From Azospirillum sp. 412522 (GTDB lineage: Bacteria > Pseudomonadota > Alphaproteobacteria > Azospirillales > Azospirillaceae), in contig NZ_RWIJ01000021.1 in assembly GCF_019805165.1 (NCBI RefSeq), forward strand, positions 53,335-117,334: a DNA stretch of 64,000 bases, in the 5' to 3' direction. Within the stretch, counting starts at the first letter, position 1; every line of letters begins with the position of its first letter. Under the pieces are notes generated by a model. The model saw nothing but the letters and a program-made list of their open reading frames with translations, was not told the DNA's origin and ran no database searches. Below are positions 52,801-63,800 of the stretch, piece by piece. A program made the translations under genes and the position numbers.

Positions 52801-55800
52801 ACTTGCCGGCTCTGGCCACGCTGCGGCGGATTTGGCAGACGGTGCTGCGCCGTCCGGACATCTTGCCGGACGCCGACTTCTTCGCGCTGGGCGGCGATTC
52901 CATCCTGGCCCTGCAAATGGTCGCCGCCGCGAGACGGGAGGGGATCGCCGTCACCGTCCAGGACCTGTTCCGGACCTCGACCCTCGCCGGCCTCGTCGCC
53001 CTGACCGCTCCGCCGACGGCGGACGAAGAGCCGATCCCCGAGGATCTGCGGACCGCCTGGACGCTCGTCCTGCACCGGGACCATGCCGCCGGCAGAGACC
53101 AGTTCTTCGCGCTCGGCGGCGATTCGATCCTGGTGCTGCAACTGGTGGCCGAATGCCGCCGGCGCGGCATCCCGCTGACCCCGCAGGATGTCTTCGCCCA
53201 CCCCCGCCTCGCCGATCTGGCCCGCCATCTGGCCGAAGCCGCCCCCCGCCAACCCGTCGAAGCGCCGACGGAGAAGACGGAACCGGCCCCGCCTGCTCCG
53301 GCCCTGCTCGCCCCGATGGAGCGCTGGTTCTTCCTGAGCCAGCCCGACCAGCCCGACCACTGGAACCAGTCGCTGCTGCTCACTGCCGACCGCCTGCCGC
53401 CCGAGGCGCATCTGCGCCGGGCGCTGGGCTGGGTGGCCGCCCGCCACCCGGCGCTGACCACGCGCTATCGGCCGGAGGAGTCCGGCTGGCGTCCGGTCGC
53501 CGTCTTCTGCAGTGCCGACATCCTGCCTCCCGGCCTGTTCGACCGGCTCGACTGCGCCACGCAGGCCGAGGAGGAGGCGCTGTGCCGTGCCGCGGAACGC
53601 GGGCTGTCGATCCAGGACGGTCCGATCTTCCGCGTCCTGGCGCTGGCCCGTCAGGGCGGCGGCGGAGCCCTGTTCCTGACCGCCCATCATCTGGCGGTGG
53701 ACGGCGTGTCCTGGCGCATCCTGCTGGGCGACCTGCTGCATGCGCTCGACCGGCTGTCGCGGAACCTTCCGCTGCCCACCCCCGAACCCGACGGCCGGTA
53801 CCGCCGCTGGGCCGCCGACAGGGCGGGCGAGCTGGCATCCCTGGAGGTGTCCGAAGCCCGACGCTACGCCGCGGCGATCCATGGCCGCTGCCCCGATAGC
53901 CGGACCGCCGGCGCGGCGGGGCACGAGGCTGCCCGCTGGGGCATGCTCGACCGCCGTACCGTCACGCTGGACGCTCCCTCGACCGCCGCCCTGCTGGCCG
54001 GTTCGCCGCACCAGCGGCTGCTGGCGGCCTGGCTGATGGCATGGCATGCGGCCGGCGGACAGGACCAGGCCCTGGTCGATGTCGAGGAGCATGGCCGGGA
54101 CGCGGGCTGCGACGACTGCGTCGGCTGGTTCACCGCCCGCTTCCCGGTGCTGTTCGACGGAATTCCGCAGGACCCCGCGATCCTGGTCGAGGCGGTGACG
54201 CGCAAGCTCGCCACCGTCCCGCCGGGCATCCGCCGCTGGGGCGCCGCGCTTTCCGCCGACGGGATTCTCCCACGGGCGGAAAGCTGCGTGAATTATCTGG
54301 GTGTCCTCGACGGCGGCCTGCCGGGCGACGGCACGAGCCTGCCCGGCCTCCGTCTCCGGCCGTGGCCGCTGGAGAGCCAGCGCGCGCCGGACAGCCGGGC
54401 GGCCAATCCGGTCACCGTGGACGCCTGGGTGGTGGACGGCCGCCTGACCGCCAGTCTGGCGATCCAGGGAGAGCGCTACGACGCGGCCTTCCAGTCCCGG
54501 CTGGCCGCGGCCTTCGCCGAAGCGCTTCGTCTCGTCGGCGACGGTGACACCGCCCGGATCGCCGCGCTGCTGCCGGCGGAGGATGTGGCGGGGGATGTAG
54601 AGGACATCTGGCCGTTGACCGCCACCCAGCGCGGCATGCTGTTCCAGTGCCTGCTGGAAGGGCGCCACGACCTCTACCTGAACACCACGATCCTCGACAT
54701 CGACGCCGATCTGGAGCCGGACCGGCTGCGCGCCGCCCTGGCGGAGGTCTGCCTTCGCCACCCGATCACCCGCGCCCACGCGGTCTGGGACGGGCTGGAC
54801 GAGCCGCGGCTGGTGATCCGCCGCCGGGCCACACCGGACATCCGGGTCCTGCCCACCGCCGACGGGGACGCCGGTGATCCCGACGCCCTGCTGGCCGCCG
54901 AGGCCGCCGCCCCCTTCGACCTCGCCACCGCCCCGCTGATGCGTTTCGCCCTGAGGCCCCTGCCGGGCGGACGGACCCGGCTGGTCTGGACGCGGCATCA
55001 TCTGGTGGTCGACGGCTGGACCTCCGCCCTGCTGCTGGAGGAGCTGTTCCGCAACTATGCCGGGCTGCCGCAACGGGCCGCCCCACCGCGCATGGCCGAT
55101 TATTTCGCCTGGACCGCCCGCCAGCCCGTCGACGAGGCGTTGGAGGCGTGGCGCAGCCATCTGGCCGGCGGCTCCCCCTGCCATCCGGTGCCGCCTGAAA
55201 TTTCGGCCGCTGCGCCCGTCAACCTCGACTGGCAGGGCGGCGAGCCGCTGGCCGCGGCGTTGCGGAAGCGGGCCGGCGGCGCCGGCGTCACGCTGGGCAG
55301 CCTGATGCAGTTCGCCTGGGCCGCCGCACTCGGCTTCGAGCGTGGACGCGACGACGTGACCATCGGCCTGACCGTCGCCGGCCGGCCGGCCGAGCTGCCG
55401 GGCGTCGAGCGGATGACCGGGGTCTTCATCAACAGCCTGCCGCTGCGCGTCCGCCTGGACCCGGCACAGCCGGTAGACGAAACGATGCGCCGCCTGCAGC
55501 AGGACTCGGCACCCCTGCGCACCGCCATGCACCTGCCGCTTCCCGACATCCTGCGGGCGGCGGGCTGGGATGCCGGACAGGCTCCCTTCGACACGCTGCT
55601 GGTGCTCGACAATTATCCCCTGCCGTCCGCCGTCGACAGCGGGTTGCCGGCGGTCACCCTGTGCCGCGCCGAGGAACGCAGCCACTTCCCGATCACGCTC
55701 CAGGCGCTGCCCGAAGACGGCCTGCCGCTGCTGTGCAGGATCAACACGGACCGCTGCGACCGTTCGGCGGCGGAGGCCCTGTTCGCCCGCTTCCGATCAA

Positions 55801-57800
55801 TCCTGACCCGGCTGGCCCTGTCGGGGACGGAGACGCTGGACAGCCTCGCCCGCCACACCAGCCCGCCCGGCCTCCGGCAAGGAGACTGGGGCCCGTCCGT
55901 GGCTATGGCTCCGGACTGGTGGGTCGGGTCGGCGATCCTGGCCCGGGCCGGCGAGGCGCCCGACGCCGTCGCGGTGGAAACCGCTGCCGGCCCGCTCACC
56001 TACGGCACCCTCGCCCGCTCCGCCCGCGCCATCGCCCGAAGCCTGCGCCGCCGCGGCATCGGTCCCGAACAGCGCGTCGCCGTCGCGCTCGACCGCGGCC
56101 CCGACCTCCTCCCCGCCCTGCTCGGCGTTCTCCTCGCCGGTGCCGCCTACGTCCCCCTCGACCCGGCACAGCCGCAAACCCGCATCGCCGACATCCTCGA
56201 CCAAGCCGGCGCAAGCCTCCTCCTCACCTCGCCAGAAGCCGCCGACATCGCCGCCAGCGGAAAGGCCTCCATCGAGACCGCGACATCCGACGCGCTCATC
56301 CGAGAAGCCCAGGGGGACGCAGACGACGGCGCCCCGCCGCCCTGCCCGCACCCCGAGCAGGCCGCCTACGTCATCTTCACCTCCGGCTCCACCGGACGGC
56401 CAAAGGGCGTCACCGTCCGCCATGCCGGCCTCTCCAACCTGCTGCGCGCCATGGCAACCCGCCTGCCGCTCAACCCGCAGGACCGCTGGCTCGCCGTCAC
56501 CACCGTCGGCTTCGACATCGCCGCCCTGGAGCTCTTCGGCCCCCTCATCGCCGGCGCAACCGTCGTCCTCGCCCCCGAGGCCGCACAGCGCGACCCCGCC
56601 GCCCTGCTGCGGCTGGCCGAGCGGCACCGCACCGGCATCCTCCAGGCGACGCCGGCAAGCTGGGCCATGCTCGCCGAGCTCGACAGCCCGGCCTGGACCG
56701 GACTGCGCGCGCTCACCGGCGGCGAGGCCCTCCCCGGACCGCTCGCCGCCCGCCTGCTCGCCCGCGGCGTCAGCCTGCTCAACGTCTACGGACCCACCGA
56801 GACCACCATCTGGTCCACCGCAAGCCCGGTCGGCCAGACCATCGCCGCCGGCGATGCCGCCGCCCCGGCGGTGCCGATCGGCGGGCCGCTCGACAACACC
56901 GGCCTCTATGTGCTGGACGCCGCCCTCAACCCGCTGCCCCCGGGTGCCGAGGGCGAGCTGTGGATCGGCGGCGAAGGCCTCGCCCGCGGCTATCACCGCC
57001 GCCCCGACCTGACCGCCGCCGCCTTCCTGCCCGACCCCTTCACCCAAAGCGCCGGCGCCCGCATGTACCGCACCGGCGACCTCGTGCGGCGGCGGGCCGA
57101 CGGCGCGCTGGTCTTCCTCGGCCGCAGCGACTTCCAGGTCAAGCTGCGCGGCCACCGCATCGAGCTGGGCGACATCGAGGCCGCCCTGCTCGCCCAGCCC
57201 GGCGTCGCCGCCGCCGTCGTCCGGCTGTGGGACGGCGGACCCGGCAGCGGACCCGACGCCGCCTTCCTCGCCGCCTATGCCGCAGAACCCGCAGCAGCCC
57301 CCGCGAAGCCCGTCGCGCTGGACGGCGGCCTGGACGGTGACCGGCTGCGCGCCGCCCTGGCGGAGCGGCTGCCGGCCGCCATGGTCCCGGCGGTGGTGAC
57401 GGTGCTCCCCGCCCTGCCGCTGAACCCCAACGGCAAGGTCGACCGCAACGCCCTGCCCCGGCCGGGCAAGCCGCGCGCCGTCCTCCACGCCCCGCCGCAG
57501 GGCGACACAGAGCGGTGGCTCGCCGGCATCTGGGGCAGGATCCTCGGCATCGACGCCGTCGGCCAAGACGCTGTCGGCCGCGACGACGACTTCTTCGCGC
57601 TCGGCGGAAACTCCCTCTCCGCAACCAGGCTCGTCGCCGCGATCCGCCGAGAGAACGGGGCGGACCTGCCGCTGGCCGAGCTGTACCGCAATCCGACCAT
57701 CGCAGGCCTCGCCGCCCACCTGTCGGCGAATGCCGGCGCCCCCGCCCGGCGCGCCGACGATCTGGCCGCCATGGCCGACCTTCTGGACGATCTGGAATAA
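49818..57800 (+). CDS. Non-ribosomal peptide synthetase, C-A(Asp)-T-T-E-C-A(Gly)-T
   Basis: 2660 residues from a GTG overlapping the hydroxylase stop. Domains: C1 (about 30-455, motif HHIAGDH at 157-163); A1 (about 480-960, TSGSTGEPK at 637), whose pocket residues read D-L-T-K-I-G-H-V-G, an Asp code; T1 (Ser1028 in GGDSIL) directly followed by T2 (Ser1103); epimerase (HHLAVDGVSW at 1290, EEHGRD, VGWFTARFPV, VNYLGVLD); C2 (HHLVVDG at 1727, expected D-L type after the epimerase); A2 (TSGSTGRPK at 2188) with code D-I-L-Q-L-G-V-I-W, a Gly-type code; T3 (Ser2599 in GGNSLS). No thioesterase. Two carrier domains before the epimerase are unusual. C1 could be a lipid-initiating domain or accept from another subunit. 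Confidence 0.93.
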   Translation: MSPPDHFIADSDAPAGLESATATGRPVAANQRALWFLHRLAPDSPAYNMAFTGTVDPALAIDRLEIAYRRVVERHRMLRTGYRQNGASVEHVLFPAAHAEFLVSDGTGRGDPEEEAAAWYAGFADRPFRLEEGRVCRLALLRQGGPEPALRIAVALHHIAGDHYALERFMEALATAYAEELDDPARGDGGREDRNPKDDGYDYADWCAEQAARLETAQGEASLAAWTDLLSPLPPPLDLPTDLPRSDRQGFTGSERVSVWSEDRSARIAAAASALGTTPYVVLFSAFQLFLARLTGQTRFIVGSPSMGRFSSRHRRVIGYCANPLLLPADIGAHRDFAGHVAHTHALKRRLNRHERIAMADVVDRLGLPRDRGRIAIAPCMFTFARHHDPAFVKPLGLRLGEGGQRGAAHDLNLVVNDRDGRYYARWRYSDALFRPETVDAIAADFGHLVDTLCADPTAPYEGLDVPGWRAAVPADAVGMGRETALEHLLAQPPERPALLDGGAVVTHGRLRARALELAARLAPQTAAISAGAAAGDERCVALLLPRGAAQVTAMAACWLAGAAFLPLDPGHPADRLARTIADGCEVAIGQGPRPDWLPAACRWLEPDARDITDPPSQTPTPAASTHPLQTAYRLQTSGSTGEPKSVAVSHGALASYARAVWDRLELPPGAICASLAAPSTDLGYTSLFGTLLNDGTLRLLDDSLALDGVALAAHLTRHPIDALKIVPSHLAALLAAGGPGLLPRHTLILGGETPAPALLERLRELRPDLRIVNHYGPTETTVGITADLLPPEGPVLLGRALPGNRLLVLDDALRPCPSGAVGTLFVAGPQLAAGYHRRPGATAAAFLPDPAGETAGGRLYCTGDRVRRIGDRFQFLGRADGQVKIRGHRVEIGEVESQLQAVPGVVEAAAVILERDGHRQIAAVLAGSADPQAVRDHLAARLPAAMVPDHWRRIEALPRTANGKIDRRALQTIVAESPAAATPDTAPAGPPPEDLPALATLRRIWQTVLRRPDILPDADFFALGGDSILALQMVAAARREGIAVTVQDLFRTSTLAGLVALTAPPTADEEPIPEDLRTAWTLVLHRDHAAGRDQFFALGGDSILVLQLVAECRRRGIPLTPQDVFAHPRLADLARHLAEAAPRQPVEAPTEKTEPAPPAPALLAPMERWFFLSQPDQPDHWNQSLLLTADRLPPEAHLRRALGWVAARHPALTTRYRPEESGWRPVAVFCSADILPPGLFDRLDCATQAEEEALCRAAERGLSIQDGPIFRVLALARQGGGGALFLTAHHLAVDGVSWRILLGDLLHALDRLSRNLPLPTPEPDGRYRRWAADRAGELASLEVSEARRYAAAIHGRCPDSRTAGAAGHEAARWGMLDRRTVTLDAPSTAALLAGSPHQRLLAAWLMAWHAAGGQDQALVDVEEHGRDAGCDDCVGWFTARFPVLFDGIPQDPAILVEAVTRKLATVPPGIRRWGAALSADGILPRAESCVNYLGVLDGGLPGDGTSLPGLRLRPWPLESQRAPDSRAANPVTVDAWVVDGRLTASLAIQGERYDAAFQSRLAAAFAEALRLVGDGDTARIAALLPAEDVAGDVEDIWPLTATQRGMLFQCLLEGRHDLYLNTTILDIDADLEPDRLRAALAEVCLRHPITRAHAVWDGLDEPRLVIRRRATPDIRVLPTADGDAGDPDALLAAEAAAPFDLATAPLMRFALRPLPGGRTRLVWTRHHLVVDGWTSALLLEELFRNYAGLPQRAAPPRMADYFAWTARQPVDEALEAWRSHLAGGSPCHPVPPEISAAAPVNLDWQGGEPLAAALRKRAGGAGVTLGSLMQFAWAAALGFERGRDDVTIGLTVAGRPAELPGVERMTGVFINSLPLRVRLDPAQPVDETMRRLQQDSAPLRTAMHLPLPDILRAAGWDAGQAPFDTLLVLDNYPLPSAVDSGLPAVTLCRAEERSHFPITLQALPEDGLPLLCRINTDRCDRSAAEALFARFRSILTRLALSGTETLDSLARHTSPPGLRQGDWGPSVAMAPDWWVGSAILARAGEAPDAVAVETAAGPLTYGTLARSARAIARSLRRRGIGPEQRVAVALDRGPDLLPALLGVLLAGAAYVPLDPAQPQTRIADILDQAGASLLLTSPEAADIAASGKASIETATSDALIREAQGDADDGAPPPCPHPEQAAYVIFTSGSTGRPKGVTVRHAGLSNLLRAMATRLPLNPQDRWLAVTTVGFDIAALELFGPLIAGATVVLAPEAAQRDPAALLRLAERHRTGILQATPASWAMLAELDSPAWTGLRALTGGEALPGPLAARLLARGVSLLNVYGPTETTIWSTASPVGQTIAAGDAAAPAVPIGGPLDNTGLYVLDAALNPLPPGAEGELWIGGEGLARGYHRRPDLTAAAFLPDPFTQSAGARMYRTGDLVRRRADGALVFLGRSDFQVKLRGHRIELGDIEAALLAQPGVAAAVVRLWDGGPGSGPDAAFLAAYAAEPAAAPAKPVALDGGLDGDRLRAALAERLPAAMVPAVVTVLPALPLNPNGKVDRNALPRPGKPRAVLHAPPQGDTERWLAGIWGRILGIDAVGQDAVGRDDDFFALGGNSLSATRLVAAIRRENGADLPLAELYRNPTIAGLAAHLSANAGAPARRADDLAAMADLLDDLE

Positions 57801-57803
57801 ATC

Positions 57804-60800
57804 ATGACGACGACGGTCGATTCCCACGCCATCGCCGAACGCCTCCACCGCCTGCCCGCGGAAAAGCGCGCCCGCTTCCGCCTCCAGCTGGCCGAACGCG
57901 GCATCGACAGCTGGTCGCTGCCGGTCGTCCCCTTCGCCGGCGACGGCCTGGACGGCAGCGGCGACGAAAGCGGCCCGCTGTCTGCCGGCCAAGTCCGCCT
58001 GTGGGTGATCGACCGGGTGGAGAGCGTCGGGCAGCCGGCCGGCACCGCGCTCTACAGCCTCGCCACCCTCATCGGGATCGCCGGCCCGCTCGACATTCCC
58101 GCCTTTGGCCGGGCGCTGAACGCGGTGGTGAGGCGCCATGAGATTCTGCGCACGGTCTATCGGGACGGCGATGGCGGCCCGGTCCAGCACGTCCTGTCCT
58201 CCTGGCCCGATCCGCTCCGCGTCGAGGACCGGCCCGATGATCCGGATGCCCTGATCCAGAGCCTTGGCGACCGCCCCTTCGACCTCGAACGTGAGCTTCC
58301 GCTACGCGCCCATCTGGTGCCGGCCGGCGACGGACGCTGGCAACTGCTGCTGGTCGTCCATCACATCGCCTTCGACGCCTGGTCGGAAGCGCTGCTGATC
58401 CGCGACCTCGGCCGGCTCTATGAGCATCATGCCAACGGCGCCCCGCTTCCCGCCGCGCCGGCCGGCCCGGTCCGGCCGAACCATCGCGATTTCGCCCGCT
58501 GGCAGCGCGACTGGCTGGACGGAACCGACTGCGCCCGCCAGACCGCCTTCTGGCGCGCCCATCTCGACGGCGCGCCGGACGAGCTGTCGCTGCCGCTCGA
58601 CCATCCCCGCCCGGCCCGGCGCACCCATGAGGGCGCCGAGGTCGAGGCCGGACTGCCGCCCGCGCTGATCGCCGGCCTCAACGCCCAGGCCGCCCGGCAC
58701 GGCGCCACCCTGTATGCCGTCGCCCGCGCCGCCTTCGTCCTGCTGCTCGGACGCTACGGCGACACCGACGACCTCGTGCTCGGCACCACCGTCGCCAACC
58801 GCCAGAAGGCGGAGCTGGCCGACCAGATCGGCTTCTTCGCCAACACCCTGCCGATCCGCCACCGCTTCGACTGGGACGACAGCTTCTCCACCTTCCTCGA
58901 TACCGCCACCGCCGTGCAGGTGGAGGCGTTCGACAACCAGGATCTGCCCTTCGACCGGCTGCTCGACGCGCTGGAGGTCCGGCGCGGCGGCCCGCTGTCG
59001 CCGCTGTTCCAGGTGCTGTTCGTCCACCAGAACGTGCCGCGCGAAACCCTGCGCCTGTCGGATCTGGAGCTGCGCCCGCTGCCCCTGCCCAAGCAGCGCG
59101 CCCGCTTCGACCTGACGCTGCGGCTGCACAGCGCCGACCATGCCCCGCGCGTCGCCCTGGAATACAGCAGCGAGTTGTTCGATGAGGCAACCGCCCGCCG
59201 CCTGCTCGACGATTACCTGTTCCTGCTGGAGCAGGTGACGGCCGACGACGGCAAGCCGCTGTCCGCCTACCGGCTGCGGCATGAGGGGCACGCGCTGCGC
59301 GGGCCGGCTCCCATCGCCGCCGCTGCGGCCGACGCGCTGTCCGCCTTCGCCGTGCAGGACGGCACGCGGACGGCGCTCCGCACCACCACATCCAGCCTGA
59401 CCTATGCGGAGCTGTCGGCGCGGGCCGACGGGTTGGCCGCGGCGCTCCGCCCGAGGCTCGGCACAGGGCAGGCCGGCGTTCGCCGGGTCGGCATCCTGCT
59501 GCCGCGCGGGATCGACCAGCCGGCGGCCATGATCGCCGCCTGGAAAGCCGGCGCCTGCTGGGTCCCGCTCGACGGCGCCCTGCCGGCGGACCGCCTGCGC
59601 TGGATCGCCGGGGATGCGGCGCTGGCAGCGATCCTCGGCCAGGGGGACGCGCCGGGCTGGCTGCCGGCGGACGTCGCCTGGATCGACGTCGCCGCAGCCC
59701 TGTCCACCCCCGTCGCCATGAATGAGCCGGCGGCTTTGCCGGCCCCCGACGCCCCGGCTTACGTGATCTACACCTCCGGCTCGACGGGGCGCCCCAAGGG
59801 GGTCGAGGTTCCCCATCGCGCCTTGGTCGCCTACGCGGCCGGGGCCGCCGCCGGCTTCGGCTGGGCGCCGGATGCGACCCTTGCCGCCCTGTCCTCCGTC
59901 GCCGCCGACCTCGGCTTCACCAGCCTGTGGGGGGCGCTACTGACCGGACGGACGCTGAGGGTGCTCGACGATGCCGAATGCGCCGATCCGGAGGCGCTGG
60001 CCCAGGCGCTCGACCGGGTGCCGGCCGACGTGCTGAAGATCGTGCCCTCCCATCTCGCCGCGCTGCTCGCGCTGCCGGAGCCTCAGCGCCTGCTGCCGCG
60101 CCGCGCCCTGGTGCTGGGCGGCGAGGCGGCGCCGGCCGGTCTGCTGGCCCGGCTCGCGGCGCTCGCCCCGCGACTGGAGCTGTGGAACCATTATGGCCCG
60201 ACGGAGACCACGGTCGGTGTCGTCATCCATCGGCTCGCCCCGGAACAGGAAACCCACCTGACCCGGCCGCTGCCCGGCTGCGCCCTGCATGTGCTGGACC
60301 GCTGGATGCGGCCGGTGCCGGTCGGGGCCAGCGGTGAATTGTGGATCGGCGGCCCGCAGCTCGCGCTCGGCTATGTCGGTGCGCCGACCCTGACCGCCGA
60401 GCGCTTCGTCGTCGCGGCGGACGGAGAGCGGCTCTACCGCAGCGGCGACCGCGTCCGGTTGCTTCCCCCCGGCGACGTAGGCGGATCGGGCGGGATCGCC
60501 TTCCTGGGACGCGCCGACGGCCAGGTGAAGATCAACGGCTTCCGTGTCGAACTCGGCGAGATCGAAAGCCACGCCCGTGGGCTCGACGGCGTCGCCCAGG
60601 CGGTGGCGCTCGCCGTCTCCGGGCCGGCCGGCAACCGCATCGCCCTGGCCGTCGCCGGCTGGCGCGGCGGAGCGGAGGATCTGCGCGGCAGGCTGGCGGA
60701 GCGCCTCCCCGCCTACATGATGCCCCGCGACATCCTGCTCCTCGACGCCCTGCCGCTTCTGCCCAACGGCAAGATCGACCGGCGCCGCCTGACCGATCTG

Positions 60801-63800
60801 GCGGCCGAGGCCGCCGCCCGCGACGTCGGCAGCGCCCCGGCGTCTTCCGCCGCTCCGGCCCTGACCGACCGCATCGCCAGGCTGTTCGCCACCGTGCTGA
60901 ACCGCCCCGCCGGAGCGGACGACAACTTTTTCGGGGCCGGCGGCGATTCGATCCTGGGGCTGCGGCTGGCGGCGCTGGCCCGTGCCGACGGGCTGGCGAT
61001 CACGCCGCGCATGCTCTTCGAGCATCAGACCCCGGCGGCGCTCGCCGCAGCCCTGGGTGGCGATGCCGAGGCCGCCCGGCCGGTAGCGGAACCGGAGAAG
61101 GACCCGGCCGCCGCCGCGGTGCTCGCCCTGTTCCGCGAGACGCTGCGAAAGCCCGATCTGACCGCCGACACCGACTTCTTCGCCGCCGGAGGGGATTCGA
61201 TCCTCTGCCTTCAGCTTGCCGCCAAGGCCAGGCGGTCGGGGCTGGCGATCACGCCAAAGCTGATCTTCGCCCACCCGACCGCCGCCGCGCTGGCGGCGGC
61301 CCTGCTGGATGCGGCCGGACCGGCCGGGACCGACGGCGCCGCTGAGGACGGCAATATTCCCCTGCGGCCGATCCAGCGCTGGTTCCTGGCCCAGGAGCAG
61401 CCGCGCCCGGGCCACTGGAACCAATCCATCCTGCTGGAGCTGTGGGAACCGCCGGCCCCGGAAAGCCTGCAGGCGGCGCTGGACTGGCTGGTGCGGCGCC
61501 ATCCGGCCCTGTGCTGCGCCTTCACCCGGGACGAGGCCGGAGTCTGGACCCAGTTCCGCCGGGATCCGCGTGCCCTGCCCTTGCAGCATGCCGGCCCGGC
61601 CACCGATGCGGCAGCGCTGGCGGATCTGCTGTCGGGCTTGCAGCCGGATTTCGATCTGGCCGAGCCGCCGCTGCTGCGCGCCGTGCTGATCGGGGGGCTC
61701 GCTGACGACGGCGCCAAGGAAGCCACAGGGTGGCCACCGGCCCATCTGCTGCTTTCCGCCCATCATCTGGTGGTGGACGGCGTCTCCTGGCGGGTGCTCG
61801 CCGAGGATCTGTGGGCCGCCTATCGCGCTCACCGCGACGATGGCCGCCTGCCGGACATCGGCGAGGACGCGAAGCGGGCCGCCCTGGCCGCCTTCCAGGG
61901 CAGCGCCGCCGCCAACGATGCCCTGCTCGACCGCGCGCGCAGCTTCTGGAGCGGGCAAGCCGCTGCGCTGACCGCCGCGGCCGGGGCGTTCCTGTCCAGG
62001 GCCGGCGCGTCGCCGTCCCTGCTCCATCGGTACAGCGCCGAACGGCACGACCGGCTGGACGCCGACCGGCTCGGCCCCAACCCGCGCGATGCGCTGCTGG
62101 CGGCGCTTTGCGACACGCTGGCGGAGTGGACCGGCCATCCGGATCTGGCGATCGAACTGGAGGCCCATGGCCGCGACGGGCTGGAGGGCGAGGCCGCCAC
62201 GGCGGTCGGCTGGTTCACCAGCCGGTACCCGCTGCTTCTGCGCCGCGAGGCCAGACAGCCGGACGACGCCGCCCGTGTCGCCGCCCAAATCGCCGCCGTG
62301 CCGGACGGCGGGCGCGGCTTCGGCCTGCTCCGCGCCCGTGACGGCGAGCTGTCGGGGATGCCGGTTCCGCCGGTGGTCTTCAACCACCATGGCCGAATTG
62401 CCGGTGGGACCGACGCTCTGCTGCGCCGCTCCCCGCTGCCGGTTCCCAACCAGCGCCACCCCGACAACCGCCGCATCCACATCCTGGAACTGGACACGGT
62501 GATCGAGGACGGCAGCCTGCGGCTGCGCTGGGTCTGGCCGCGCGCCGCGACGGCGCTGGCGGAAGTGCCGGAGCGTTTCCTGGCCCGCCTGGACGCCCAT
62601 CTGGACCGGTCCGGCGGCGGCGATGCCCCCGACCGCATGCCGCTGTCGCCCGTGCAGGCGGGCATGCTGTTCCACGCGCTGACCGACGGCGGCCGCGGGC
62701 GCTATCTGAACCAGGTGGTGGTCCGGCTGGACGGCCCGCTCGATGCCGACGCCTTCCGCGCCGGCTGGCAGGCGACCGTCGACCATCACCCGGCCCTGCG
62801 CGCCGCGTTCGACTGGCCGCGCGATGCCGAGCCCCATCAGGAGATCGCCCCGCGGGCGGAGGTGCCCTGGCGCCTGCTCGACTGGAGCGGCCGGGCGGAT
62901 GCCGGAGAGGCGGTGCGGCAGGAGGCCGACCGCGACCTGTCGGCGGGGATGGACCTCGCCAGGGCGCCGCTGATGCGGCTGACGCTGCTGCGGCTCGCCG
63001 CCGACCGGCACGCGCTGATCTGGACCCGCCATCACCTGATTGCCGACGGTTGGTGCACCGCCCGCCTGATCGGCGAGGTGGCCGAACGCTACCGGTCGGC
63101 GCTGGCCGGTACGCGACCCGCGGTCGACAGCCCGCCACCCTACCGCCATTTCATCGACTGGCTCGGGCGCCGCGATGCGGAAGCCGGAAAGGCCTATTGG
63201 GCCGGGCAGCTCGGCGACCTGACCGAGGCCGCCCTGCTGCCCCGCGCGGCGGCGGGCGGCGACGGCACCCACCACCGGGAATCCTCGCTGGATGCCGACC
63301 GCTTCGCCCGGCTGAAGCGGCGGGCGGCGGCGGCCAACGTGACGGTCAATACCCTCTGCCAAGTTGCCGCCGCCCTGGCGCTCGCCCGCCACACCGGCCG
63401 CGACGACGTCGTGCTGGGGATCGTCGGCGCCGGCCGGCCGATCGATCTGCCCGACGCCGACCGGATGATCGGGCTGTTCATCACCACCACGCCGCTGCGA
63501 ATCCGCATCGACCGCAACGAGCCGCTCGACGCGCTGCTGCGCCGGGTGCAACGGCGGATGAGCGAGAACCGCGAGCACGAGCACACGCCGCTGAGCGACA
63601 TCCAGGCGGCGGCCCCGCTGCGCGACGCCCTGTTCGACACGCTGCTGGTGTTCGAGAACTACCCGCTGCCACCCGGCAGCGGCGACGGCCCGCTGACGGC
63701 GACGCTGGACCGGACCGTCGAGAAGACCAACTACCCGCTGACGCTGGTACTGATCCCCCGCGACACGCTGACACTGCGCCTGACCGCCGACCGCGCCATC

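Noticed and set aside
53027..53250. A frameshifted or decayed domain between the twin carrier sites of the first NRPS
   Set aside because: The two GGDS serines are only 75 residues apart, just one carrier domain; there is no room for a lost domain and the frame is intact.
49614..55685. A 2023-codon open frame on the minus strand across the NRPS gene
   Set aside because: It is an antisense shadow caused by high GC at third codon positions; the translation is glycine/arginine/glutamine-rich with no domain, while the plus strand shows clear NRPS motifs.
59937..63584. A 1215-codon open frame on the minus strand across the second NRPS
   Set aside because: Same GC-driven shadow; low-complexity composition and no recognisable domain opposite strong C, A, T and E motifs.
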